Positions 33,981-46,351 of a stretch of DNA of 64,000 nt are shown here, in pieces. The notes under the pieces were generated by a model. That model was not told the origin of the DNA, ran no database searches, and saw only the letters and a program-made list of their open reading frames with translations. Position numbers and translations under genes: made by a program. This DNA comes from Paraescarpia echinospica. Taxonomy: Eukaryota; Annelida; Polychaeta; Sabellida; Siboglinidae. The DNA is taken from NCBI GenBank assembly GCA_020002185.1, contig CM034531.1, forward strand, positions 87,492,249 to 87,556,248, written 5' to 3'. Each line of letters begins with the position of its first letter. Positions within the stretch are counted from its first letter, which is position 1.

Positions 33981-34653
33981 TTGATCAATGTGGATGTATC
34001 TAGAGTGACAAAACGTGTGTTTCTATGGATGATGGAAATGGCCGTAAGTGGGAAACGAAATTGGGGCTACGAAGTATACCATCGTTATAATGACTTAAAT
34101 ATGCATAATCTTACTAATATAAGAGACCATGTTAATGTGAAGGCTATAATAGAACACACAGATGTTTGCCTGTCTGTATTACAGGAACAGCAATGGCTTC
34201 ATATTATAAACAGAGTCGAGGGCAGAAATGGTAGTAGAAATAAACTAAGAACTTATAAACAGTTCAAAACAAAATTTGTAACTGAGCATTATGTTAAGAA
34301 AATTATGCCTAGAAGTAATCGATCAGCACTTGCAAAATTTCGATGTGGCGTGGCACCAATCAGAATTGAAACTGGACGTTTTGAACGAAATTACCCCCCT
34401 ACCTGAAGCTAGGACGTGTTATAATTGCACGAATGAAATAGAAAATGAGTTTCACGTTTTAATGAAATGCCCTTTATATTTTAACGAACGAAAAGAACTA
34501 ATAGGCTACGCAACAATTAATGATCCAGCTTTTTCCAGTATGAATGATCAAAATAAATTTGTATATTTATTGAGTAATGACGATATAATAAGTAAAACTG
34601 CCAGCATCCTCCAGAAAATACTGCACACAAGATTACACAATACAACAAAATAA
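33981..34653 (+). pseudogene. LINE C-terminal domain with CCHC-like finger, frameshifted
   Basis: Two overlapping frames (33981-34406 and from about 34391 to 34653) give KKIMPRSNRSALAKFRCGVA, PIRIETGRFERNYPP, then ARTCYNCTNEIENEFHVLMK, CPLYFNERKEL. The C-x2-C-x8-H-x4-C pattern is the zinc knuckle near the end of many LINE ORF2 proteins. One frameshift near 34400 and the stop at 33974 separate it from the endonuclease fusion. Confidence 0.75.
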
Positions 34654-34825
34654 TAGCACATGTTTATTAAATTAATACTGTTTTTAGTTGTACATTTCAA
34701 GTCTCTCATAACTCTTTTTTGAGTGGTCTTTGTATACAGTGCTAACTTTGAATGTAATATATTTATTTGTTTTGTATTTTAATGCATGTATACGTGGAGT
34801 GAGACTGTAATAAAATACTACTACT

Positions 34826-35010
34826 ACTACATACACACATACATACACGCATACATACATACACACATACATACATACATACATACATACATACATGCAT
34901 ACATATATACATACATACATACGTACATACATACGTACATACATTCGTACATACATACATACATACATACATACATACATACATACGTACATACATACAC
35001 AAATATGTAC
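34826..35010. repeat. (ACAT)n microsatellite at the LINE 3' end
   Basis: ACTACTACTACATACACACATACATACACGC leads into about 170 bases of CATA repeats with CGTA interruptions; the short tandem LINE tail appears to have seeded it. Confidence 0.9.
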
Positions 35011-35339
35011 ATAGATACATACATATTATACCTGCCTGCATCTGAATTTACACTATGCGTGTGTGCGTACGTGCGTGCTTGGCGCATGTGTGCCATCACG
35101 ATCACGTTAAATAAAATGACTGGCTAAAAAACTGAACGTTAAAAACCGAAGAACAATGGTCGACCTTACCTTTGCCGTAATGTTGGCTACGTCTCCTGCC
35201 TGTAGTCTTTTCCTAGTTTCCATTGTCTATCTCTGAAGTTGTTGCTGCAAAATACATCATGGCATAGTATTTCCCATCTCGTCGTATGCACTCTCCCTAC
35301 CTCCCGACTTAATTCACTGTTTCACTCCTGTACTTCCTC

Positions 35340-35545
35340 AAGCACTCTCTCTTTCCCTCCCTACATCCCTGCCTCCCTCCCTTTCTTTCTCCCTCTCTCC
35401 ATCCCTGCCTCCCTGCCTCCCTGCCTCCCTGCCTCCCTGCCTCCCTGCCTCCCCCCTGCCCCCCTGCCTCCCTGCCTCCCTGCCTTTCTTTCTCCCTCTC
35501 TCCCTCCCGCCACCCCTCCCTCCCTATCCTACTCCATCTTTCTCA
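35340..35545. repeat. (CCCTGCCT)n pyrimidine-rich minisatellite
   Basis: Near-perfect CCCTGCCT octamers at about 35400-35485 with CTTTCTCC flanks. The plus strand is almost pure pyrimidine. Confidence 0.95.
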
Positions 35546-35601
35546 TTCCCTGCCTTTCTTCCCTTCTGCCCTACCACCTTCACTGGCTCTCTTCGTAATT
35601 G

Positions 35602-35602
35602 C

Positions 35603-35636
<34 letters not shown>

Positions 35637-35730
35637 CACTTATATATATATATATATTATATGTATATATATGTGTGTGTGTTTGAATGTGTGCGTGCGT
35701 GCGTGTGTGTGTGCGTGTGTGTGCATGCGT
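35602..35730. repeat. (AT)n then (GT)n microsatellite
   Basis: TATATA repeats followed by GTGTGTGCGTGC. Confidence 0.95.
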
Positions 35731-35768
35731 GTAATAGTTTTTTTTATGAGTGTGTATGTGTATTCTAC

Positions 35769-35976
35769 CTGTAAGTCAGATAGCTCATCTCTAGCGGCTG
35801 TAGCTTTTATGCGGTCAGAGGGATTCAGCTGGACCATGTTATAAATCACAGCTTTGATTCCCTGAAGCACCGACATGTCGTCGCCTCGGAGGGACACGAC
35901 AACTGGCTGCTTCCTTCCATGTGTATCTGCAAGCAGTAGCTCAGCTCCTCGCTGATAGGCCCCGAAGTAGGTGTCT
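35769..35976 (-). CDS. Kinase-like C-lobe exon (minus strand)
   Basis: On the minus strand the acceptor TTCGTTTGCAG and donor TTACAG|GTAGAA bracket 69 open codons: DTYFGAYQRGAELLLADTHG, RKQPVVVSLRGDDMSVLQGI, KAVIYNMVQLNPSDRIKATA, ARDELSDLQ. The last third matches the end of a protein-kinase C-lobe: helix H ('I..M...NP.DR.KA..A'), with the Arg of subdomain XI. It aligns over equal length with the plus-strand exon at 55612-55818 (QP, MxxxxPxxRxKA shared). No catalytic-loop exon is visible nearby, so kinase activity is unproven. An alternative acceptor two bases later would change the entry phase. Other exons were not found within the window. Confidence 0.6.
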
Positions 35977-36140
35977 CTGCAAACGAAAAGTAGTTATCCC
36001 ACGGTCTTGTTGTTGTTGAGGACCCATTTTTGCCAACAGGCTAGATTTGAGGATCATTTGTTGTATAGGCTTACTGCTGTAAAATCTAATAGCAAAGTAA
36101 GTGGTCATTGACAACCGGGTCAGCGTATATCGAACACTGA

Positions 36141-36142
36141 TT

Positions 36143-36175
<33 letters not shown>

Positions 36176-36176
36176 G

Positions 36177-36210
<34 letters not shown>
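36141..36210. repeat. (TA)n microsatellite
   Basis: TATATATA interrupted by TGTA and CATA. Confidence 0.95.
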
Positions 36211-36219
36211 CCCGTTTGT

Positions 36220-36590
36220 ATTGTTTCGATAATACATTAATATATACTAGACATGTCGCAAATTATCGGCGGCATGATGGAATGAAGGATACTAGAGTAC
36301 ATTTTATTCATCCCATCAGCAGAAACATAAATTATACAGAAATACATTCGAATACTAAAATAAAAATTTTGCAATAACAATTTAAATAATATAAAGAAAA
36401 TAAAAGACAAATCGGCGTGGGATGGGAGACTCCACACTAAAAAATTGCTCGCTATTGTGGGAGCTACCCAAAGTGAAAAATAACACATTCTTTATGCATA
36501 CACTCCTTCCTTTTATATAACAAAACAATTTGTTTTTCAAAATATTTTTGGTCAGTCTGTTTGTTTGTTTGTTTAGTAATGCGTGCGTGT
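36220..36590. other. Unassigned stretch
   Basis: AT-rich with short open frames and no recognisable content. Confidence 0.4.
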
Positions 36591-36665
36591 GTGTGTGTGT
36601 GTGTGTGTGTCTCTGTGTGTGTGTGTGAGTGTGTGTATGTGTATGTGTATGTGTGTGTGCGTGTG
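36586..36665. repeat. (GT)n microsatellite
   Basis: GTGTGT run ending just before the duplicated 1 kb block. Confidence 0.95.
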
Positions 36666-36680
36666 TTGCGTCGATGTGTG

Positions 36681-37741
36681 CAGGCTAATTTAGCAAAGAA
36701 AAAGAGTTCTTGAGTTTAGAATACAACATTATAATCATTGAATGAATATATTCTCTAGCATGACCAGTTTGAATAGCGGTCATGATGCCATTAAATACTA
36801 TCGTTTTGTTCATGCATGACAATGTCTCTTTTCTTGCGAGATATGTCTACTCAAGCGTTTACTCCCGTTATCGCGGGCGTGATACGAACGTTTAATAATC
36901 AATGCATTAGGCTTACGCCCATTAAAAATAAAGAAAAAATTTAAGCGCTTATATAGCGCGATATCCTTAATTCTCTACAGAGCGTTTGACAAGTAACTCA
37001 CTCGCCAACCTGATCACTAAAACACCACGTCGACCTTTCTGTGAAGAATTCAATCATTCATCCACGTTGCACTTGCTGGGCGAAGATTACTTGTACACAA
37101 ACATCCACCACTGTCTATAGCCAGGTACTCATCCTTTCATACAGGTGAGTGAACTGGAGCATATGTGGAGTGAACGAACTTGGGGCCGTGGCTTTGTGGC
37201 AGCACGAGGAGTCGAACACTGAATCTCTCGATTGAGAGTCGGATACTCTAAAAATTACGCCACAGCGCTTTACGACATCCTGTAAAGGACATCATCTCCA
37301 GTGTTCGTTTAATAAGTCATAATCCGTCATATACTTTTAATTTTGTGGACTGAATCAAAATCTAGATATTTAATGGATACAATATGCATGCGCGGCGAAC
37401 ACAGTCACGGACGCCTACGTACACGCACGCACACACGCGCGCGCGCACACACACACACACACACAGAACGATGCACGCCGCAGGTAAAGGTAGGTAATAC
37501 CGTAATAATTCATAGAGTAAATATATGGATACAACTGAAGACATTGGGGGTGTTCTGTGTCAGACTATTAGGTAAAACGCCTGTAACGGATCCGGAAAAC
37601 CAACTGACTCCAACGCATTGCTTGCGAGTGCATTCTGGCGTTACATGTATGGGCGTGCTTACCCGTTTCAGGAATGTTCTGCGTCTCACCACTAGTAGGG
37701 CTAATTGATATCAACAACTTGTAATTGCATTTACATAACGC
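36681..37741 (+). repeat. 1 kb interspersed or duplicated block, copy 2
   Basis: Same order and orientation as 351-1342, from GCAGGCTAATTTAGCAAAGA to ATATCAACAACTTG. A longer CA/CG microsatellite (37420-37465) and a 40-base insertion near 37610 account for the extra length. It includes the minus-strand SINE head at about 37190-37268. Confidence 0.8.
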
Positions 37742-38340
37742 GCCTTCCTTCGACACACAAACAACATCTCATAATTTAGATCATCAAATGACGTTTACAA
37801 AGTATGAAAATGAACTCGAAATGAATTGTGCAGATATATTCAGCACGTCCTATTTTCTACGTGCACGAGCACGGAACAGTGTTCGTTCGTGCTATTGCCA
37901 GAACGTAGCAAGATAATGTGCATTTATTTATTGCATGTACTTTACTTTGCATGAACTCAACCAATCAAGGTATAACGCACTTCACGTCAGCTATTTCGTT
38001 CACCCTACGTTGCCTGTGTATTTTGGACGATACACTGAAACCGTTTATCTGTTCTATCTGGTGTCAATGGGTTAGAATATTATTATCTACCCATTGTAGT
38101 TAACGAAGACAAGTTAAACCTGTCCAAAGTTTGATGTTTTCAGTCAAAGTCAAACTCATTTCACACGTGTCTCCTTATTTCACTTTTGTTTGCCCTTGGG
38201 CGATGGTTTCCTACCAGACATGGTGCTCTCGCGATATATCCATATAACATATTAGCTTTTGACATCTTGTTGCTGACGCGACAGACTACATTCATGTTAC
38301 CCGTTGTTTTGAGTGAACGTTTTTCCAACCAGTCGGAATG
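37742..38340. other. Unassigned stretch
   Basis: No gene or repeat recognised; it ends where LINE copy B begins. Confidence 0.4.
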
Positions 38341-40320
38341 TTGCAAGCGGAATGCTAATTTGCTCTACAATTTCCAATAGTAGTTTGGGCGGAGTCCCAT
38401 CCATTCCAGGTGATTTATTATCCTTCATAGCCCTAATTTTCTTAGCTATCAATTCCGGGATTACAATTAACTGTCCTAAATAGTCTGATTCTGCCCCCTT
38501 GAACTTAGCCTCTGGTACTGGCAGTGAACTAATATCTTCCCTGGTAAACACTGAACTAAAGTACTCATTCAGGTCTTCTGCCATTAAGAATCCCTCTGAT
38601 ATTATATTTCCAGCACTATCTTCTAGAAGACCGACCTTATCCTGAACTTTCTGTTTGTTCCGGACATATGCATAAGAACTCTTGCTGTCTTGTTTTATAT
38701 TACAAGTGAATTTTTGTTCGTAGGTTCTCTTCGAATTTCTAGTTTCAGTTTTAGCTTGATTTAGTGCTTCTTTATAAATGTTGTAGTCTTCGTCATTTCC
38801 AGTACGTCTATATGACTTCCACATCATTTGTTTGTACTTAATTTTTTTAATGGCTTCTTTTGATAAGTATTTCTTTCTGGACCGTTTCCCATGTTTTTTT
38901 AAGGGAACAAATTTATCGACGATGCACGATGCACTCTATTTCACTATTTAAGATATTCCAGCATTCTATTGCTGTCTTCTTCTTCAGTGTGTTGTTCCAG
39001 TCTATCTTTGCTAAATATTTCCTCATTACCTTATATCTTCCTTTGTGAAAATTTCTCCTGAACAGCTATTAATTATTTCTTTCTGATTTTACTTTGATGG
39101 TAAAATGAATCTGGTTGTGACCACCACTTCCCAGTAGCTCGAATAATTTGACATTGTCAACTAATTCATTCTGTGAGGACAAAACTATGTCTAACACATT
39201 CTCACCCCTGGTTGGCACATGTTGAGAAAGGAAACTGTCTTGTACTAAAACTAAAAACTTGTGGTCCTCACTCCCCGTACTCTGTAGAGATTTCCATTGT
39301 TTATGACCATGGTAAAAATCTCCCATAATAATACAGTCCCGTTTGCTAACTTCCCTTATAGCGTTTTGTACTTTTTCATTCTCTTCTACACTTTACGTTT
39401 GGACTTTGATAAACTAACCCCACCGTTAACGTTGAGTTTCCTGTAACTATGTTACACCAAACAGCTTCTTCGCAATCTGCTTCTCTTTCCAATTTTATTT
39501 CATAAGCCTGGATAGATTATTTAACATATAAAATAACTCCACCTCCCAACTTCCTTTTCTATCTCTCATGAATATTACATAGCCTGTTAGTCCCAATTCG
39601 GCATCTGATATATCAGTGGTGTCCCATGATTCAGTTATACCTATTATGTGAGGATCAATATTTTCTACCATAATGTTTAGTTCACTTCTTTTGTTTACTA
39701 TGCGCTTTACATTTAAACAAACGCATTTATATTCTGATTCAGAACAGTTTTCCAGGCTGTTCTTTTCTGACTTATTTCTGCTGTTTTTATCTATGCCTCC
39801 AGTTTCAGGTTTCTCTGTGAGTACCCCCTGCGAATATATTTTAAGTAGATACAGCCTGTCCCACTGTCAACAGATTGCAGCAAGTTCTCTGAGAAAACTA
39901 CTGCCCCCCTTTCCACTTAGGTGGAGCTACGTGTGTTGCAACGGTGCAGGGTTGTTGAGGATAGTAGTCACCATCGTGATAATGTGGACTCGCTTCCTCT
40001 CTTTCCCTAGTGTCATTATGATGATGAGAGAGTGGCTCTAGTGTCCACGCACATAATTCTACAGCTGAGGCCTAAATTGAATCTAGTCGTTCTGCAGTCT
40101 GTAATAACGTTTTGTGTATTGACTTCATGGTAGAGCCCCTCTTATTCTGCCTATCCTCAATTTGTGACAATCTGGCCCCAAGCTTGGTCATGCTGTTGTA
40201 ATGTTGCTCTAGTGAATACCTACGTCTAGGGCTAACCAAATCATATTCGTACGTTTGTTTGTCATCCTTCATGTTAGTTTGATTGTCGATTTTCGAATTG
40301 ACATTCACTTCCTTCCCAAT
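38341..40320 (-). mobile_element. CR1-like non-LTR retrotransposon, copy B, lacking its 3' half
   Basis: Minus-strand frames in order: an ORF1-type coil (SLEQHYNSMTKLGARLSQIE at about 40200), a remnant of the SGNH esterase end (LHLSGKGGSSFLRELAAIC near 39900), the endonuclease (CVCLNVKRIVNK, ITESWDTTDISDAELGL, IMGDFYHGHKQWKSLQSTG) and the pre-RT linker to TPPKLLLEIVEQISIPLA. It stops there, at the point where the first RT block should follow. Several stops. Same family as copies A and C. Confidence 0.85.
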
Positions 40321-40679
40321 TACTTAAAAATAGCTAAACAAACCTAAACTCTAGATCAAGTGCCAGCTAAAAGTGAAGCATTATAGTGTCGCGGGAGTTA
40401 ATCAATAATATTAACCATGTCAACGATAGATGTGTACATCATCAGAAGGGTACATATCATTAAAAAAGCATGTAACCAAAACTTGCCCAGCGTTCAGAAG
40501 TTGAAGAGACTGGAATCAGAAGTTAAAGAAGCTGCAAGTATATGTCATGGTACTGTTTTGTAACAATCTGACATACCTGTTCCTTCTTTTCTCTCTCTTT
40601 ACAACAGGTATTTCAATAATTGAATAATGAATGTCAATACTTGCTACTGATTACAAGGAATGCCATAAATAAGTTTTGT

Positions 40680-41290
40680 GCTGACTGTGTAACTGTTGGA
40701 ATGAAATAAACAGTGTAGCAATATGTTATGGATGACCCATAACAGTGTAGTGCAATGTCAGCAATGGTTACAAAAGGTGTACAACAATGTTCACGATGGA
40801 CATGCACAGTGTAAACAATGTCAAGGATGAATTTAAACGGTGTGTAGCAGTGTCCAGCAGGATGGACATACACACTGTGTAACAATGTCCAGGATGGACA
40901 TAAACAGTATGTAGTAATCTCACTGATGTATTTAAACCGTGTATAACAATGTTTATGAACGACTGACAAACACGGCGAAGCAATTTCGGGAATTAACTTA
41001 AACGGTGTGTAATACCATGGTCCACGATGGACATGCGCACCGTATAGCAATGCCGAGGATGATCATAATAGGCGTTTAACAATATCCAGTAAACAATGTA
41101 GGCTATAACAGTGTTGATGACGGACCGCGACTGTGTAGCAATGTCAGGGACGGCCTTAAGAGGCGTTTAAAATGTCCACGATGGACATACGCAATGTAGG
41201 CTATAGCAATGTCGAGGATGGACCGCGACAATGCATAGCAATGTCAGAGGGGGCCTTATGTCACCGATGGATATAAGCAGTTTATGCCAC
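40680..41290. repeat. Degenerate minisatellite, roughly 45-50 bp unit
   Basis: Repeated phrases GTGTAGCAATGTC, CACGATGGACAT, CAGGATGGACATAAACAGT and TTAAACGGTGT occur in rotation for about 600 bases with much divergence. The minus-strand frames across it (HCYT..., VYVHPGHC) are by-products. Confidence 0.75.
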
Positions 41291-41930
41291 TGTTAAGAAT
41301 ATTTGCCGATGTTGTGGCCTGTGCATAGAGACAGCGCAGTATAACGTAGAACGATCAGTGACAAAGTCGAGGAATCCCGTCACTTATAGTAGTCGCGCAT
41401 TGTGTACGTCCAGTCAACTGAAACCGCGTAATTGTATCTGGCCCTACAATCAGTACGTAGTCTCATGACATGTTTGAATGAACGGGCTGTGCAAATCGCG
41501 GCAACAGGGGCAAGGAACCTTCAGTTCTAGCCGTCAGCGGAATTCGCTCTTGGCACACAATATGTACTAACGCGATGTTAGGTCCAATATTATGTCAAAA
41601 ATATATTATCAAATTATGTCCAATTTACCAATAATGCAATCGCGTAATGTTCGCGTACGGCACACAAGAAAGATAAGACAATTAACGAAATAACCAACTA
41701 ACAAATTCAAATAGTCATAATGCAAGCTTTTAGACAAAAGCGACCCACACACCCTTTCAAAAATCACAAATGGCGCTCGCTTGGATACAATTCAAGTAAA
41801 ACTCGTTCGTCAAACATTGTATTCGTAGGACGTAATCATGTGTCATGGACAATTCCTTATTCGGGTAGGGGTATAGAGTTTTCCACTGAATAGTCAGAAG
41901 GAACGGTTTAACTAGAAACGAGTGTAACTT
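41291..41930. other. Unassigned stretch
   Basis: No domain or repeat recognised. Confidence 0.4.
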
Positions 41931-43615
41931 TTGGATAGCAACGGGGGTGTGATCATAGACTCAGTTGAGACAGCAAATGTACTGAACGACTACTTCGGCT
42001 AAGTGTTCATTGACGAGGTAACCGAAAATCTTCCTGACGCTGTGAACATTTTCAACAAGACAATTGGGGAGTCACTCCAGCATATTGAGATAACTACAGC
42101 AGTAGTATTGGAAAAGCTGTTGCAACTTAAACCACACAAAGCCCCTGGAATACACAAGTTAAACTCCACAATGCTCCAAGATGTGGCTGCGGCCATTGCA
42201 CCACCGCTAAACGAAATCTTCACAGGCAGCATGGAAACGGGAGAAGTTCCACTAGACTAGAAAAGTGCAAATGTTACCCCATATATAAGAAAGGTATCAC
42301 ATCACAACCCAGTAACTACAGAGCTGTAAGTCTAACATCACATATCTCTAAGAAAATGTAAGCCATCATCAAGGATGAATTAAATCGTTGGTCATCTTCA
42401 AAATCATGATTTTATTAAATCGTCGCAACATGGTTTTTGGAAGGGACGTTCATGCCTGACGAACCCTTTAGTGCACCTGAATAAGGTTACATCCTATATT
42501 CAATAAAAGGCTTCCAGTGGACTCTATTTATTTAGATTTCAGTAAAGCTTTTGATCGAATCCCACACTGCAGGCTGGGAACGAATCTAAATGCACATTGG
42601 ATAGGAGGAGCAGTTAATAGATGGATATCGCAGAATACAGCATGTCGTTATCAATGTTTTCAGTTCGGGATGGTCACCTGTTAAGTGTGGTGTCCCTCAA
42701 GGGTCTGTTTTGGGTCAAATTGTATTTGTAATATATATTAATGATATAGCCGATTTGCTGATGACACAAAACTGTTCAGTCAGGTAGGATCCTGTAAAGA
42801 TGCTGAGAATCAGAAGGACCTCAATAGCTTTCACGGGTGGAGTGCCGAATGGACAACGTTGTTTAATTCAAAAAAAGCAAGTGTGTACATTACGGTCATA
42901 ACAACAGGCAGTACGACTACTTCATGGGTGATAACCCCATAGAAACATAACATGTAGAAAACAAATTGGGAGTCATAATAACAGACACACTTAATGTAAC
43001 GGAGCAATGTGTTAAGGCATCAAATAAGGCTAATGCGATGCTAGGCATGATTAACAGAGCTATAAACTATAAGACCAAAGAGGTAGTTTTAAAACTATAC
43101 AAGTCCTTAGCAAGACTTCACATAGACTACTGCATTTAGGCATGGCGCCCATTCAAACAAAATATATAGACTTATTAGAAAAGATGCAATGTAGGGCGAC
43201 CAGGATGATTTCAGATTTAAGTCACTTAGATTACCAAAGGCAGTTAAGAGTGCTAAATATCACGACTCTGGAGACTTGACGACTGCGTGCTGACTTATTA
43301 GTTTATAAAATATTCTACGGTGTAGAGAGTATTCTTCATGCAGGTTTCTCTGTTATGGAAAATAAACAGACCCACAACAAAAGGGCACCCTTTAAAAATT
43401 AACCAAAGTGCACTCAAGATTATATATACGCATGTACTCCTTTACTCAAAGGATAGTTAAAGACTGGAATAGATTTCCGGAAGTAGCGATGATGTCCAAA
43501 AATATCAACCAGTTCAAGGGACACATTGACAAATATTTACGCAATAGGGCGGAGGATTACACGAGTCAACGTTTGACTCCCTTCCTCGGCAACGCCTTAA
43601 CTACTACGTAGAAGA
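41931..43615 (+). mobile_element. CR1/jockey-like LINE RT fragment, highly decayed
   Basis: Plus-strand motifs in shifting frames: ETANVLNDYFG, LLQLKPHKAPGIHKLNSTML (the KSPGxD block with D lost), the NYR block at about 42310, YLDFSKAFDRIPHCRLG (A motif) at about 42525, GVPQGSVLG-like text at 42690, and ADDTKLFSQ at about 42755 (C motif remnant). The C-terminal tail is RIVKDWNRFPEVAMMSKNIN, QFKGHIDKYLRN at 43450-43550. Many stops. The tail ends with short AATTCAAGGTA-type repeats at 43620-43650. Confidence 0.85.
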
Positions 43616-43651
43616 GGTGGATTCAAGGTAAATTCAAGGTAAATTGAAGGT

Positions 43652-44775
43652 AAGTGCCAGTGGCGACTTGATACGCAGATTATATCTGCGACTGACAAGT
43701 TAATGTTTTCGGCTTATAGACAGATGTCAACTCGTTGACATTGACTAGCAGCGTTATTCTAATTCTACAATCGGCACGTTAAATGTGAAGGGCATATTGC
43801 AACAGCAAAAGCTACTGGAGCGTGTAATACAAAGAGACAATGTGTTCTGTCCGCGAAGTTACTAGTGGATGAACGAGATTGGGGTTCGCCCTGTGTCGCT
43901 CTGCGATGAGACACGAAAGGGACTGGTTACAATTGAGATCGTTCAAACAACTTTTAGCGTTATCGGGCACTGGCACGAATTCACCCTACTCTGTTCGAAC
44001 TACACATCTACCTACCTAATTAATCATTGTAAATGAGGCTTGGCCAGCATTTAATATTTTATAGACATTTCAAGAGGAAGGGGAATATTTCTAGGAGGTG
44101 TAAACTTGTTCGTCAACAATTGTCGAGTACTAGTACAGCGGGAACACGCATTTTTTCACACAAAGGCAACATTACATTGGAAATTGCGTTTCGGGACCCA
44201 GTTGACAAAACAGTATTTGTCCAACTCTTCAAGGGCTACCTGTTAAATATACAAGGCGCGTGGATGCACGGATTCTGATACTCTGACACCAAAGTGGTAA
44301 ACGGTTCCCAGTGTCTGGGAAGACGTCAACATAGGTATATGTAAGTGTGATACTTACAGTATGTTGTCATCTTCCTTGCCCCGCACACGAACTACATGGA
44401 GTGACTGCTACTGCGACGGCCTAATACGACGACGATTGGACGTTGCATCATAGGTCTTTATTCATAGTAACAGCAATGGGTAGTTAGTTCTGCGGCCCTT
44501 ATGCACCCCAAAGGCGCGTTCCCAAGGCGTTCCCATAAGCATCTAATCCGCAGCTATTATATCACCGCGTGTAGGTCATAGCCCACCACATTCTTCACTC
44601 CTTATGATGCTTTGATGCCTACCACATGTGTTTGTTAATGAAGTTAATAGGGCCCACCTTGCTCCAGAACTATTCATCAGGGTCTGACTAATAGGCAAAG
44701 TATTTCATCCGGTTTTACGCGATGCATATAGAAATAAATATTTCTTTCACAAAACAAATCATTATTTTAATTACG
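43652..44775. other. Unassigned stretch
   Basis: An 81-codon frame at 44033-44278 has no recognisable motif. Otherwise nothing. Confidence 0.35.
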
Positions 44776-44910
44776 TACAATCATAATGTGTAACAATTAC
44801 AATAACAATGTGTAACAATTACAATCATAATATGTAACAATTACAATCATAATGCGTAACCATTACAATCATAATGCGTAACCATTTCAATCATAATGTG
44901 TAACCATTAC
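44776..44910. repeat. 22-bp tandem repeat, about six copies
   Basis: Copies of CATAATGTGTAACAATTACAAT with later variants GCGTAACCATTACAAT. Confidence 0.9.
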
Positions 44911-44981
44911 AGTATCTATCATGCCACAATCGCTAACAACAATTGAGCACGTAGAATAATATAAATACCAATGTTGCGTTC

Positions 44982-45188
44982 CTGTGATTGTACCGACGTT
45001 CTGTTCTGCTTCTAGAGCACCGTAGCGAGTTATGGGTACGAACGCAGTCATCCTAAGGATGACACCTTTCAACATATTCAGCTCTGGTTTGTCCGACTCT
45101 TCGATGGTGCAACGTATCGGCTGCGATTTACCCGCTGCGGCGGCATTGTTTGTTCCACACGATTGGACCAACACAACAAAAACAGATT
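44982..45188 (-). pseudogene. Decayed kinase-like C-lobe exon (minus strand)
   Basis: Minus-strand text LVQSCGTNNAAAAGKSQPIR, CTIEESDKPELNMLKGVILR, MTAFVPITRYGALEAEQNVG, TITG aligns codon for codon with the plus exon at 55612-55818. Key positions are damaged: the subdomain IX Asp and Gly (DLVQIG) are replaced (VLVQSC), DP becomes VP before the conserved Arg, and the donor reads CACAG|GA instead of GT. In-frame stops lie immediately upstream of the aligned part. It is therefore a non-functional paralogous exon. The start coordinate is set by homology length. Confidence 0.65.
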
Positions 45189-45585
45189 ACTACTCAGGGT
45201 ACACTTACACAAATTAATAACTAATAAACCTTTGGCTACTCGTTTGGAATATGCGGACTTCGAAATGACTTGCAGATGTTTGTATGTAATTTTGATGAAA
45301 GCAATTTCGTTAAATTCAAACTGTCTCATTCAAGATTGCTACCTAAATGTTTACCAGACTATAGTTGATGATGTAATTCAATTTGAAATGAATGAACTAC
45401 TGAAATAACCTTACAGCCTGGACCTGCGACACGTTTAATTTTTCCAGTCTACTATTGTTTTCGAATTGGTCGGTGTGGGATGCATATACTTGGTGTTATT
45501 GGATGTTAGGTGTTGTAAACAATTTGAGGATTCGTGATCTGGGTAAGTGTTATTTCCGTAGCACAGCAAATTAAATTCCTCTTAC

Positions 45586-45692
45586 CAAAAGCTATGTCAT
45601 CAATATTAAGATTGAAACTGGTCGACTTAACGGTACAGTGCTGAGGAGGTTCTATGTTCACTTGATTCGACGTGTTTATGATTTTGATGTTG
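45586..45692 (-). other. Possible upstream exon of the decayed kinase-like copy
   Basis: Minus strand: acceptor CTTTTCGGGCGGTAG and donor CTTTTG|GTAAGAG enclose an open 107-base segment (NIKIINTSNQVNIEPPQHCT, VKSTSFNLNIDDIAFG). It could be the beta7-beta8 region upstream of a kinase activation segment, but there is no DFG or HRD to prove it. It lies about 400 bases upstream of the C-lobe pseudo-exon on the same strand. Confidence 0.3.
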
Positions 45693-45717
45693 CTACCGCC
45701 CGAAAAGCAAACATTCA

Positions 45718-45920
<203 letters not shown>

Positions 45921-46209
45921 TCACCAGCATCCATCGTCACACCTCACACAAACTTCATAATCAATATTAATATCATCATTATTTCATTATTTATCATCAT
46001 TAGCTAATAGCCATTACTGTCAGACACATACACACACAAACTCATAAGAATATTACTATCATCAATATCAATACAATGGTCATTGAATATCATCACAGCC
46101 ATTGTCATTTATTGTCATCACGTCGACAATAAATAACAAACTTCATAACCGATGACACACACACAAACTCATATAAACGATACTCACACTGACGATATAC
46201 AATATTTCA

Positions 46210-46311
46210 ATACGCACACACACACACACACACACACATACATAATATTATCAATAATAACATTATCATTACACACACACACATTATATATATATATATA
46301 CACACACACAC

Positions 46312-46351
<40 letters not shown>

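Larger units (their letters stand above)
31850..34835 (+). mobile_element. Non-LTR retrotransposon with the reverse transcriptase deleted in frame
   Basis: Order on the plus strand: ORF1 (32096-32674, continuing out of frame to about 32970), endonuclease (32973 to about 33535), then directly the post-RT connection and thumb (KYKYLGLILTEYLDYKV), a C-terminal domain and a zinc-finger-like CYNC...H...C motif at about 34420. The 3' end carries GTAATAAAATACTACTACTA and runs into an (ACAT)n microsatellite. All RT blocks from NYRP to YADD are absent. The 5' limit is approximate. Confidence 0.85.
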
